Shown here: positions 6,299-13,589 of the stretch, in pieces
How positions within the stretch are numbered: position 1 is the stretch's first letter
Layout: every line of letters starts with the position of its first letter
Assembly (NCBI GenBank): GCA_002309635.1
Contig: DBXO01000011.1
Location: forward strand, 67,003 to 131,002
Length of the DNA: 64,000 nt
Source of the DNA: Ruminococcus flavefaciens
Lineage (GTDB): Bacteria; Bacillota; Clostridia; Oscillospirales; Ruminococcaceae
Direction of reading: 5' to 3'
Position numbers and translations under genes: made by a program
The notes under the pieces: model-generated
What the model was told of the DNA's origin: nothing
Seen by the model: the letters and a program-made list of their open reading frames with translations, nothing else
The model's database searches: none

Positions 6299-7639
6299 TC
6301 AGCTGTTTCTGTTTGAAGTCTGTGAGGAAGAACCTGTTTTCGGTGTCTTCCTTATATTGACCTTCTGGCCTGTTACTGCCCATACAGTGTTGTGGGACTT
6401 GCTCTTGAATGTTATCTCCACATCTCTCGGGAATACGATCGGTTCGGTCTCGCCGTTGATAAGATATACATTTGCATTAAGATCCGAAGCGGTTATATCA
6501 TTCAGGAGCTCCTTGGGACCTATGAGCTTAATGACGAGTGATTCGGTCACTATGCTGTAATCGTAATCGTCGTCCGGTATCTGCATGGGATGCATATTGC
6601 TGTTTGAAAGCGTCAGCTCCTTGGAAGCAAGTCTGCTTCCGTTAAGAGTGAAGTGTACGCTGTCCAGCTTTGATACGTTTTCGATGTTGTCAGACTCCAG
6701 TTTTGCGTTATTGATGGGGTAGTCAGCTTCAAAGCTGATATCGTCAATATCGCTCAGGGGCACCTTTATCTCGAATGGGTCGTTTATGCTGTCGGCTGAT
6801 TCGGCAGCAAGTGTGATCTTGTCGGGCTCAAAGGTATAGCTGATACTGGTCTTGTCGAAATTCGGGTCTGAGGTCTGGAAGCTTGCCACTATGGGGACTT
6901 CCTTCTCGGTTTTTACGTTGATGGTCATATCTACAGTATTTCTGGAGAAGATGAGCTTTGAGACATCGGACAACGCCTTGCCTTCTTCGTCGTATAGTAT
7001 ATACCTGCTGGAAGTTATATGGCGCGATGAATCGATGACCTCGCTGTAATCCGACACAGCCATTACAGTATTTACCTTCTTCAGCTTCTCAGACGGCCCC
7101 TTTATCTCTATTGACGGAGGGTCACATTTAACTTCGCCGAATATCTTGTCCTCGGCCTTTATGAGAGTAGAGGTATCAGCCAGCAATGAAACTGTCTTGG
7201 TGTCCATGATATCGAGCTCAACATCCACAAAGGCAGGCTTGATATCTATATTGCTGAGCTTGTGACCCTTTGTGGATCGCAGCTTTACCTCCAGGGAATA
7301 TTTGCCAGGTTTGGTAATGTCTGCGGTATCGATATAAGCCTCAAGATTACCGAGCTTTATGCTGTTGTAGTCATAACGGCTGCATTCAAAATCCACATCT
7401 ACAGTTAAAACCTTGATATTGTTCTTTGAAACGGACATGATCTCCAGCTGACTGTCTGCTTCCAGTTCAGTGCTGAGTGTCACGCCTGAATAGCTTTTTG
7501 GCCTGGAGGGATAGAACTTCATGGTTACGAAGAACCACGCTATAAGTGCGCATATAAATGCTAAAGCTATCCTCATAGCGTTGTTTCTCGATTCGATTAT
7601 TTCGCCCCTGTTAGCGGTTTTCAGCTTTTTGAACTTCAT
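6299..7639 (-). CDS. cdaR: CdaR-like YbbR-domain regulator of the diadenylate cyclase
   Basis: A 446-residue protein with one N-terminal membrane helix (about residues 22-42, MRIALAFICALIAWFFVTMK) and a long beta-rich extracytoplasmic part built of repeated YbbR domains (about 55-420). In Firmicutes CdaR binds and tunes the membrane cyclase CdaA. Its ATG overlaps the cdaA stop by four bases, so the two genes are translationally coupled. The usual third gene glmM does not follow; instead the gene ends at the large palindromic repeat. The tail is serine/threonine-rich. Confidence 0.88.
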   Translation of the reverse strand: MKFKKLKTANRGEIIESRNNAMRIALAFICALIAWFFVTMKFYPSRPKSYSGVTLSTELEADSQLEIMSVSKNNIKVLTVDVDFECSRYDYNSIKLGNLEAYIDTADITKPGKYSLEVKLRSTKGHKLSNIDIKPAFVDVELDIMDTKTVSLLADTSTLIKAEDKIFGEVKCDPPSIEIKGPSEKLKKVNTVMAVSDYSEVIDSSRHITSSRYILYDEEGKALSDVSKLIFSRNTVDMTINVKTEKEVPIVASFQTSDPNFDKTSISYTFEPDKITLAAESADSINDPFEIKVPLSDIDDISFEADYPINNAKLESDNIENVSKLDSVHFTLNGSRLASKELTLSNSNMHPMQIPDDDYDYSIVTESLVIKLIGPKELLNDITASDLNANVYLINGETEPIVFPRDVEITFKSKSHNTVWAVTGQKVNIRKTPKTGSSSQTSNRNS

Positions 7640-8511
7640 TTTCTTTTCCTCCTTTCAGAGAATGAGGAAAAGAGAGTATTCTTGCTGATATCTATCTCTT
7701 TTTTGTCCTTATACAGAGCTTTTTCAATAGCTGCCTTGAGCTTTTCACGGGTATAGTCTCTTGTGAGGTTGCCGTTCAGGGCAACTGATATCTGACCTGT
7801 TTCCTCTGAAACAACGATGACCAGCGCGTCGGAGTTCTCGCTCATGCCTATTGCCGCTCTGTGGCGTGAGCCCAGCTTTTTGTTGATGAGCTCGTCCTTC
7901 TGCGGCTTGGGCAGGAAGCAGGCTGCTGCCAGTATAATACCGTCACGCATTATGACGGCGCCGTCGTGGAGAGGAGTTTTCGGGTAGAAGATGTTGCCGA
8001 AGATCTCCTTGCTCGGTGTGGCGTTGAGAACAGTACCTGTTTCGATCTGTTCGCCGAGACGTACCTGACGCTCGACAACTATGAGTGCGCCCGTACAGCT
8101 TGCGGAAAGCTCCACGCAGGAATCGCATATAGCCTCTATGGCGTTGTCCCATATCAGCTTCATTTCACTTTTGCTCTGTCCGAGTCCGAACAGACGTATG
8201 CCGAATTTGCTTCGGCCTGCTTTTTCAAGAGCTCTTCTCAGCTCGGGCTGGAAGAGTATTATCATTGCAATGATACCTACGTCGAGAGCCTTTTTGAGCA
8301 GGTACTCCATGACCTTGAGTTCGAGTTTATAGCTTAAATAGTAGCCCGCTACAAGGAAAAGGATACCCTTTACAAGCTGTCCCGCACGTGTCTCCCGTAT
8401 GAGCTTGAGAAGCAGATAGATCACGTATGTAAGCAGGATAATGTCGATGGCGTCTCTGTAGGTAGATGTAGTGATAACGCTAAAAAATTCTTGCCAGGAT
8501 ATAAACAACAC
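7636..8511 (-). CDS. cdaA: Diadenylate cyclase CdaA (c-di-AMP synthase)
   Basis: About 291 residues: three N-terminal membrane helices (about residues 20-90) followed by a DisA_N diadenylate cyclase domain (about 105-260) with the signature motifs HDGAVIMRDG (DGA) and LGSRHRAAIG (RHR). It condenses two ATP into c-di-AMP at the membrane, a second messenger for cell-wall and potassium balance. The start is not certain: GAGGGGGTGTTG offers GTG at 8511 or TTG at 8508, both very close to the SD-like GAGGGG, and no ATG is available. Coupled to cdaR. Confidence 0.92.
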   Translation of the reverse strand: MLFISWQEFFSVITTSTYRDAIDIILLTYVIYLLLKLIRETRAGQLVKGILFLVAGYYLSYKLELKVMEYLLKKALDVGIIAMIILFQPELRRALEKAGRSKFGIRLFGLGQSKSEMKLIWDNAIEAICDSCVELSASCTGALIVVERQVRLGEQIETGTVLNATPSKEIFGNIFYPKTPLHDGAVIMRDGIILAAACFLPKPQKDELINKKLGSRHRAAIGMSENSDALVIVVSEETGQISVALNGNLTRDYTREKLKAAIEKALYKDKKEIDISKNTLFSSFSERRKRK

Positions 8512-8614
8512 CCCCTCGGGGAAGAATTACACATATTTATTTTCGTTTATCTTTTTATGTAATTATGAGGACAGCAGCCCTCATAAATGACTGTGCAATA
8601 CAGCATATACTAAT

Positions 8615-8642
8615 ATTGTACCACAAATTCAAATAATTTCAA
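8615..8642 (-). promoter_or_regulatory. Probable cdaA promoter
   Basis: Minus-strand TTGAAA (8642-8637), 16-base spacer, TACAAT (8620-8615), about 105 bases before the cdaA start and just beyond the end of the desulfurase gene. Confidence 0.55.
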
Positions 8643-8649
8643 TAGTTTT

Positions 8650-9786
8650 TTAAGAATTTAGTAAATTTTTCAATATTTTAACATAGCATACAAGACTTGC
8701 GGTCTCGGCTTCGGAATTGAATAATGAAGGAGCGAAACGGACGGTGCCGCCCTTTGTGCCAAGTGTTGCGTGTGCAAGGGCTGCGCAGTGGTAGCCTGCA
8801 CGCAGACAGAAGCCCTTTTCCGCAAGGATGGCTGCGGCTTCCTCTGAGGTCATGCCTGCGGCGCTGAAGGAGACTATAGGCGCATAGGAGGCTTCGCTGT
8901 TGCGGTAGACCGTTATACCGTCAATGCTGCGGAGCTCTTTTATAAAAAGGCTGCACAGCTTCTCCTCATGGGCCCGGAGTCTGTCCATGCCGTAGGAGCG
9001 TATGAACCTTATGCCTGCACCTACGGTTATGGCACCGATAATGTTCGGAGTGCCGCTTTCAAGGCTGTCGGGGAGCAGATCCGGCTGGAAAAGGCTCAGT
9101 GAATCGCTGCCCGTACCGCCCTGTATAATCGGCTTTATGCGGTATCTTCCGTCAGTTATGAGAAGTCCCGTGCCGGTAATGCCAAAAAGTCCCTTGTGCC
9201 CCGAGGTGCAGAGGATATTTATCCCGTCGGATAGTTTTATATCGAATATGCCGCATACCTGTGAGCCGTCGGCTATGAAGCAGATACCGTTCTCGCGGCA
9301 GAGCTCCGCTATTTCCCTGTAGGGGAGCAGCTGTCCTGTGACGTTGCTTGCAAGAGTGCATACTATGGCTTTTGTATCCGTGCGGATAAGCCTGCGGAAG
9401 CTTTCTGCTGTCTGTCCGCTGTCCGGGAAGACTTCTGCCACGGATAGTGTTATCTGCTTTTTCATTGCAAGGGCTGCGGCGGGACGGGCAGAGGAATTGT
9501 GCTCCATGCTGCTGATGATGAGGTGACCACCCTCTGCCATAACACCTTGTATCGCCATATTGAGAGCGTGGGTGCAGTTCAGTGTGAATACGGTGTTTTC
9601 GGGCTCTGCGCCGAAAAAGGCAGCAGCAGTCTCTCGTGCGGAGTACAGCGCCTCCGAGGTGCGCATGGCAAGCTCGTGGCCTCCCCTGCCTGAATTGCCG
9701 CCGTATACGCTTATAGCTTCTGCGGCGGCTTTGCGGACGGCTGTCGGCTTGGGAAATGAGGTGGCGGCATTGTCAAAGTTTATCAT
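8650..9786 (-). CDS. Cysteine desulfurase family aminotransferase (class V)
   Basis: A 378-residue PLP enzyme of the SufS/NifS-like group. It begins MINFDNAATSFPKP, has the PLP-lysine segment CTSGHKGLFGITGTG and the C-terminal RAGYHCAALAH that carries the active-site cysteine of desulfurases. It probably releases sulfur from cysteine. The ATG at 9786 matches the family's conserved start; a GTG at 9798 would add four residues. It overlaps the DUF3343 gene, and this pairing is common in Clostridia, suggesting that the small partner takes part in sulfur or selenium transfer. There is no SufU or IscU gene nearby. Confidence 0.85.
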   Translation of the reverse strand: MINFDNAATSFPKPTAVRKAAAEAISVYGGNSGRGGHELAMRTSEALYSARETAAAFFGAEPENTVFTLNCTHALNMAIQGVMAEGGHLIISSMEHNSSARPAAALAMKKQITLSVAEVFPDSGQTAESFRRLIRTDTKAIVCTLASNVTGQLLPYREIAELCRENGICFIADGSQVCGIFDIKLSDGINILCTSGHKGLFGITGTGLLITDGRYRIKPIIQGGTGSDSLSLFQPDLLPDSLESGTPNIIGAITVGAGIRFIRSYGMDRLRAHEEKLCSLFIKELRSIDGITVYRNSEASYAPIVSFSAAGMTSEEAAAILAEKGFCLRAGYHCAALAHATLGTKGGTVRFAPSLFNSEAETASLVCYVKILKNLLNS

Positions 9787-9997
9787 CGCCTGTTTCACCG
9801 CCGTTCCTTATGGAGTATGGTATATCATACGTATCAAGAGCTTCAAGTGCAGCGCTGCAATCCCTTTGTATAAGGAGGGAAAAGCCGCAGCCTCTGTCTG
9901 AGCTCCTGTCTCTTCTTTTTACAGTACACGGATATCCCCTTGCTCTCAGCAGACGCTGAGCTTTCAGGGCGTAGGTGTATGAGGGCATATCTATCAT
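9773..9997 (-). CDS. DUF3343 protein, putative Se/S carrier-like partner
   Basis: A small protein of about 74 residues with the DUF3343 pattern PSYTYALKAQRLLRARGYPC and DRGCGFSLLI, including the conserved GCG cysteine. Proteins of this family are encoded next to cysteine desulfurase-like enzymes, and a carrier role has been proposed; that role is not shown by the sequence. The start is uncertain: ATG at 9997 or 9988 lacks a close SD, while a TTG at 10009 lies behind AGGGGTGAT. It overlaps the downstream desulfurase gene by 14 bases, so the two are coupled. Confidence 0.75.
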   Translation of the reverse strand: MIDMPSYTYALKAQRLLRARGYPCTVKRRDRSSDRGCGFSLLIQRDCSAALEALDTYDIPYSIRNGGETGDDKL

Positions 9998-10134
9998 ACA
10001 GTTTGTCAAATGTATCACCCCTGACACTGCGTACTGCACAGTCCGGCATAATCTGCGGTACTGTTTATTATATGATTATCAGCCGGGGATTGATATAAAA
10101 ATAAAGAATAATATATGTGCCCGCTTTGAGGATT

Positions 10135-10162
10135 GAAAAAACGACGGACAAAAGTCCGCCGT
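10135..10162 (-). terminator. aroC terminator
   Basis: On the minus strand, ACGGCGGAC and GTCCGTCGT (10162-10141) form a stem with a TTTT loop, followed by a run of six T (10140-10135). It begins nine bases after the aroC stop. Confidence 0.8.
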
Positions 10163-10170
10163 TAAGGGTA

Positions 10171-11265
10171 TTATTCAGCTTTGAGCCAGTCAGTGCCGAA
10201 GCGTATTGCGAGCTGGTCGCAGAGCACAAGGGCGGTAACGCTGTCCGCTACGACTCTTGCACGATGTACTATTGCTGGGTCGTGGCGTCCCTTTATCTGC
10301 AATGTCGTGTTTTCCAGTGTGTTCAGGTCTACGGTCTGCTGCTCCCTGAATATTGAAGGAGTAGGCTTTATCGCCGTTCTGAAAAGAATGGGCATTCCTG
10401 TGGTGATACCGCCGATTATGCCGCCGTTATTATTGGTGGGAGCGGTAACGCTGCCGTTTTCGGAGCGGAAACAGTCGTTGCACTGACTTCCCAGCATATC
10501 CGCTGCGGCAAAGCCTGCGCCGAATTCCACGCCCTTTACTGCGGGGATACTGAAAAGCGCATGGGCGAGAATGCTCTCAAGTGTATCGAACCAAGGCTCA
10601 CCGACGCCTGCGGGAACTCCTGTGACTATGGTCTCAAGTCTGCCGCCTACGCTGTCGCCGTCCTGCTTTGCAGCTGTTATTGCTGCCTGCATTTCCCGGG
10701 CTTTTGCGTCATCGAGGACTGCGAATTCCATACTGCCAAGTCTGGCTGTATCTGCGTTGATATCGCCGAAAGAACGGTCGTATATGCCGCCGCAGGAGAG
10801 TATATGGGTGCCTATGCTTATACCCCTGCCGCGGAGTGCGCTTATAGCTACGGCTCCCGCGGCAACTATGCCTGCGGTTATCCTGCCCGAGAAGTGTCCG
10901 CCGCCGCGGAAGTCCTGAAAGCCGTGATACTTCATCTGTGCGGAAAAGTCCGCATGACCCGGACGGGCTTTGTATGCGAGCTCGCCGTAATCCTTGCTTC
11001 TTGTGTCCTGATTCTCTATGATGAACGTTATGGGAGTACCTGTTGTTCTGCCGTTGAAAACTCCGCTGACTATCCTTACGCTGTCAGCCTCGCGGCGTGC
11101 GGTGGAGAGTGCTCCGACAGACTGACGGAGCTTCATCTGGAAAGCGATGAATTCCTCGTCAACCGGGATACCGGGGGCAAGGCCGTCAAGAACGGCTCCT
11201 ATTGCAGCGCCGTGGCTTTCTCCGAATACAGTAACGGAAACGCTTGAACCGAAGGTGTTTTTCAT
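10171..11265 (-). CDS. aroC: Chorismate synthase
   Basis: A 364-residue enzyme of the shikimate pathway that converts EPSP to chorismate with reduced FMN. Family signatures are present: GESHGAAIGAVLDGLAPGIP near the N-terminus, DxRP-type motif KARPGHADFS, and GGHFSGRITAG in the flavin and phosphate-binding region; length is normal. The ATG at 11265 follows AGGAGATGAGATC. It is monocistronic: it has a promoter at 11315-11344 and a terminator directly after the stop. It is divergent from glgB. Confidence 0.97.
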   Translation of the reverse strand: MKNTFGSSVSVTVFGESHGAAIGAVLDGLAPGIPVDEEFIAFQMKLRQSVGALSTARREADSVRIVSGVFNGRTTGTPITFIIENQDTRSKDYGELAYKARPGHADFSAQMKYHGFQDFRGGGHFSGRITAGIVAAGAVAISALRGRGISIGTHILSCGGIYDRSFGDINADTARLGSMEFAVLDDAKAREMQAAITAAKQDGDSVGGRLETIVTGVPAGVGEPWFDTLESILAHALFSIPAVKGVEFGAGFAAADMLGSQCNDCFRSENGSVTAPTNNNGGIIGGITTGMPILFRTAIKPTPSIFREQQTVDLNTLENTTLQIKGRHDPAIVHRARVVADSVTALVLCDQLAIRFGTDWLKAE

Positions 11266-11314
11266 GATCTCATCTCCTAAAGCTTATGTGCTTATGCAAA
11301 AGCAGCTTAAATAA

Positions 11315-11344
11315 ATTATAACACCTGCACGGGTATTATGTCAA
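11315..11344 (-). promoter_or_regulatory. aroC promoter
   Basis: Minus-strand TTGACA (11344-11339), 18-base spacer, TATAAT (11320-11315), 50 bases before the aroC start. Confidence 0.8.
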
Positions 11345-11438
11345 CAGAACGATTTAACGATTTGCAGACGGAAAGTGATAAAGTAAATGGTGATTTTGTA
11401 TAACCGGAAAAATATGACTGCTGTTCATATCTGATTCA

Positions 11439-11468
11439 TTGACTTATACCGTTATATCGTGTTATAAT
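11439..11468 (+). promoter_or_regulatory. glgB promoter
   Basis: TTGACT (11439-11444), 18-base spacer, TATAAT (11463-11468), 24 bases before the start codon. Confidence 0.78.
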
Positions 11469-11492
11469 CAGAAAAAAGGACGAGGTGAGGTC

Positions 11493-13289
11493 ATGGACAT
11501 AATGAAGTTTTACAGGGGTGAGGAGTTTGAAGCCTACAGGTTCCTCGGCGCTCATCCCGGTGAAAAAGGAACCGTTTTCCGTACATATGCCCCGAATGCG
11601 CTGAAGGTATCCGTGATAGGAGATTTCAGCAGCTGGGAGGAGCTTCCCATGGACAGGACCGGGGACGGCAGATTCTACGCTCTTGCTGTTGAGGAAGCAG
11701 AAGATGGTATGCGGTACAAGTACCGGATCTATGATAAGAGCGGCGGCTTTATCGACCACTGCGACCCTTACGGCTACGGTATGGAGGTACGTCCCGGGAC
11801 CTGCTCTGTGATACGCCGCATAGATGGCTTTGTTTTTTCAGACGGGGAGTGGCTGGAAAAGCGCACAGACTGCCGCGATAAGCCCATGAACATATACGAG
11901 ATGCACCTCGGTTCGTGGAAGAGGCGCTCTGATGAGGACGATGAAGGCTGGTACAGCTACTCGGAAATAGCAGATGAGCTTATTGACTATGTGTGCAGGT
12001 TCGGGTACAACTATATCGAGCTCATGCCTCTCGGAGAGCACCCATGCGATGAATCATGGGGCTATCAGAGTACGGGATTCTTTGCGCCCACTTCGCGGTA
12101 CGGCACTCCTTCGGAGCTCATGGAGCTGGTGGATAAGTGCCATAAACGGGGGATAGGCGTTATCGTGGACTTTGTTCCCGTTCATTTTGCTGTTGACCAT
12201 TATGCCCTCACCGAGTACGACGGTACCAAGCTTTATGAGTACCCAAGCGACGATATCGGCTATAATGAGTGGGGCAGCCGGAATTTCAACCACTCCAGGG
12301 GCGAGGTAAGGTCGTTTATACAGTCTGCCGCCGATTACTGGCTCAGCGTTTACCATTTTGACGGTCTGCGCATGGACGCTATCCGGAATATGATCTACTG
12401 GAACGGCGACGAGAGCAGAGGTGTGAATCAGAATGCGGTAAACTTCCTTAAGACCATGAACAGCGGACTCAAGGCACGGCACCCGTCGGCTGTTATCTCC
12501 GCTGAGGATTCTTCGGCTTATCCAAAGGTAACTGCTCCGGTTTTTGAAGGGGGGCTCGGCTTTGACTATAAATGGGATCTCGGCTGGATGCATGATACTC
12601 TCGATTATTTCCGCAGTGCGCCCATGTATCGCTCCCGCGACTATCATAAGCTCACTTTTTCTATGCTGTATTTCTACAATGAGAGGTTCATACTGCCCCT
12701 TTCCCATGACGAGGTGGTTCACGGAAAGGCAACTATCGCTCAGAAAATGAATGGGCAGTATAATGAGAAGTTCCCGCAGGCAAGGGCTTTGTATATGTAT
12801 ATGATAGTTCACCCCGGAAAGAAGCTGAGCTTTATGGGGAATGAGTTCGCTCAGCTCCGCGAATGGGACGAAAAGAGACAGCAGGACTGGGATATGCTGA
12901 AATATCCTGTTCACGACTCCTTCCGCGAGTATATAAAGGCTCTTAACCATATCTACCTCAGATACAGCGCCCTCCATTATGACTATGACCCCACTAATTT
13001 TATGTGGGAGGATTGCAGCAGTATCGAACGCTGTATCTATGCAATGCGCAGGAAGTCAGCTGAGGGGGATATACTGGCAGTGTTCAATTTCTCGGACTGG
13101 TTCCAGTTCAGCTATTCAGTAAATGTGGGCGAGAACTGTTCGGCAGAACTGCTTCTTGATTCCGACGACCAGCTCTACAGCGGAACAACTCCCGACGGCG
13201 GCACAAAGTTCAACTGTTCGGAGGGAAAGATGAATGTGGATATTCCGCCGTTCAGCGGTATCATGTTCCTGCTGACCAGGAAAGAATAA
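11493..13289 (+). CDS. glgB: 1,4-alpha-glucan branching enzyme
   Basis: A 598-residue GH13 enzyme that makes alpha-1,6 branches in glycogen. The N-terminal CBM48 (about residues 15-110) contains FLGAHPGEKGTVFRTYAPNA. The catalytic barrel shows DGLRMDAIRN (nucleophile Asp), ISAEDSSAYP (acid/base Glu) and LPLSHDEVVHGK (third Asp), followed by a C-terminal beta domain. The ATG at 11493 has GAGGTGAGG upstream; the open frame begins 18 codons earlier but inside the promoter. No other glg gene is adjacent. Slightly shorter than the ~630-residue E. coli-type enzymes because only one N-terminal domain is present. Confidence 0.95.
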   Translation: MDIMKFYRGEEFEAYRFLGAHPGEKGTVFRTYAPNALKVSVIGDFSSWEELPMDRTGDGRFYALAVEEAEDGMRYKYRIYDKSGGFIDHCDPYGYGMEVRPGTCSVIRRIDGFVFSDGEWLEKRTDCRDKPMNIYEMHLGSWKRRSDEDDEGWYSYSEIADELIDYVCRFGYNYIELMPLGEHPCDESWGYQSTGFFAPTSRYGTPSELMELVDKCHKRGIGVIVDFVPVHFAVDHYALTEYDGTKLYEYPSDDIGYNEWGSRNFNHSRGEVRSFIQSAADYWLSVYHFDGLRMDAIRNMIYWNGDESRGVNQNAVNFLKTMNSGLKARHPSAVISAEDSSAYPKVTAPVFEGGLGFDYKWDLGWMHDTLDYFRSAPMYRSRDYHKLTFSMLYFYNERFILPLSHDEVVHGKATIAQKMNGQYNEKFPQARALYMYMIVHPGKKLSFMGNEFAQLREWDEKRQQDWDMLKYPVHDSFREYIKALNHIYLRYSALHYDYDPTNFMWEDCSSIERCIYAMRRKSAEGDILAVFNFSDWFQFSYSVNVGENCSAELLLDSDDQLYSGTTPDGGTKFNCSEGKMNVDIPPFSGIMFLLTRKE

Positions 13290-13589
13290 CAAAACGGGCG
13301 TGATTATAACGTCAGTGTTTTTTTGTCACAAGTTAGCCTGCTGCAAACGATTCAACCGTAATACGTTGTTTACGGCGTATAATATTGTGCGTATACAGCT
13401 TTCCGCGCAGGCTGTTTTTATTGAAAACTCCGAAAATAAGTTCCATTCTGGTATTTTTTCGACATTTTATCTTCCATTTGCCCTTTTTATGTGATATAAT
13501 TGTCATTGTAATTTTCTGTACATTATTTAACAGAAAATAGAAAAACAAATTATATTTTCTGCACAAAACTATTTATAAGGAGATTGGAA
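13290..13589 (+). promoter_or_regulatory. Leader region of the dockerin/VanY gene
   Basis: About 300 bases without a gene. A TATAAT lies at 13495-13500 with a weak TTCCAT 17 bases upstream, the likely promoter. The transcript leader then contains ATTTTCTGT paired with ACAGAAAAT (about 13511-13538), a short stem that could modulate expression. A second TATAAT occurs near 13378 without a good -35. AAGGAG at 13577-13582 is the ribosome site. No terminator is evident after glgB. Confidence 0.45.

Noticed and set aside
10561..11247. Long plus-strand frame of 228 codons
   Set aside because: It lies fully antisense to aroC and has unusual cysteine/tyrosine composition; aroC is certain.
12054..12977. 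Minus-strand frame of 307 codons
   Set aside because: It is the antisense shadow of glgB, which has all catalytic motifs.
13306..13325. Motif ATAACGTCAGTG plus T-run, also seen at 6280-6297 and partly at 57529-57541
   Set aside because: Only about 12-16 bases are shared and the surroundings differ; I could not show that it belongs to the large repeat.
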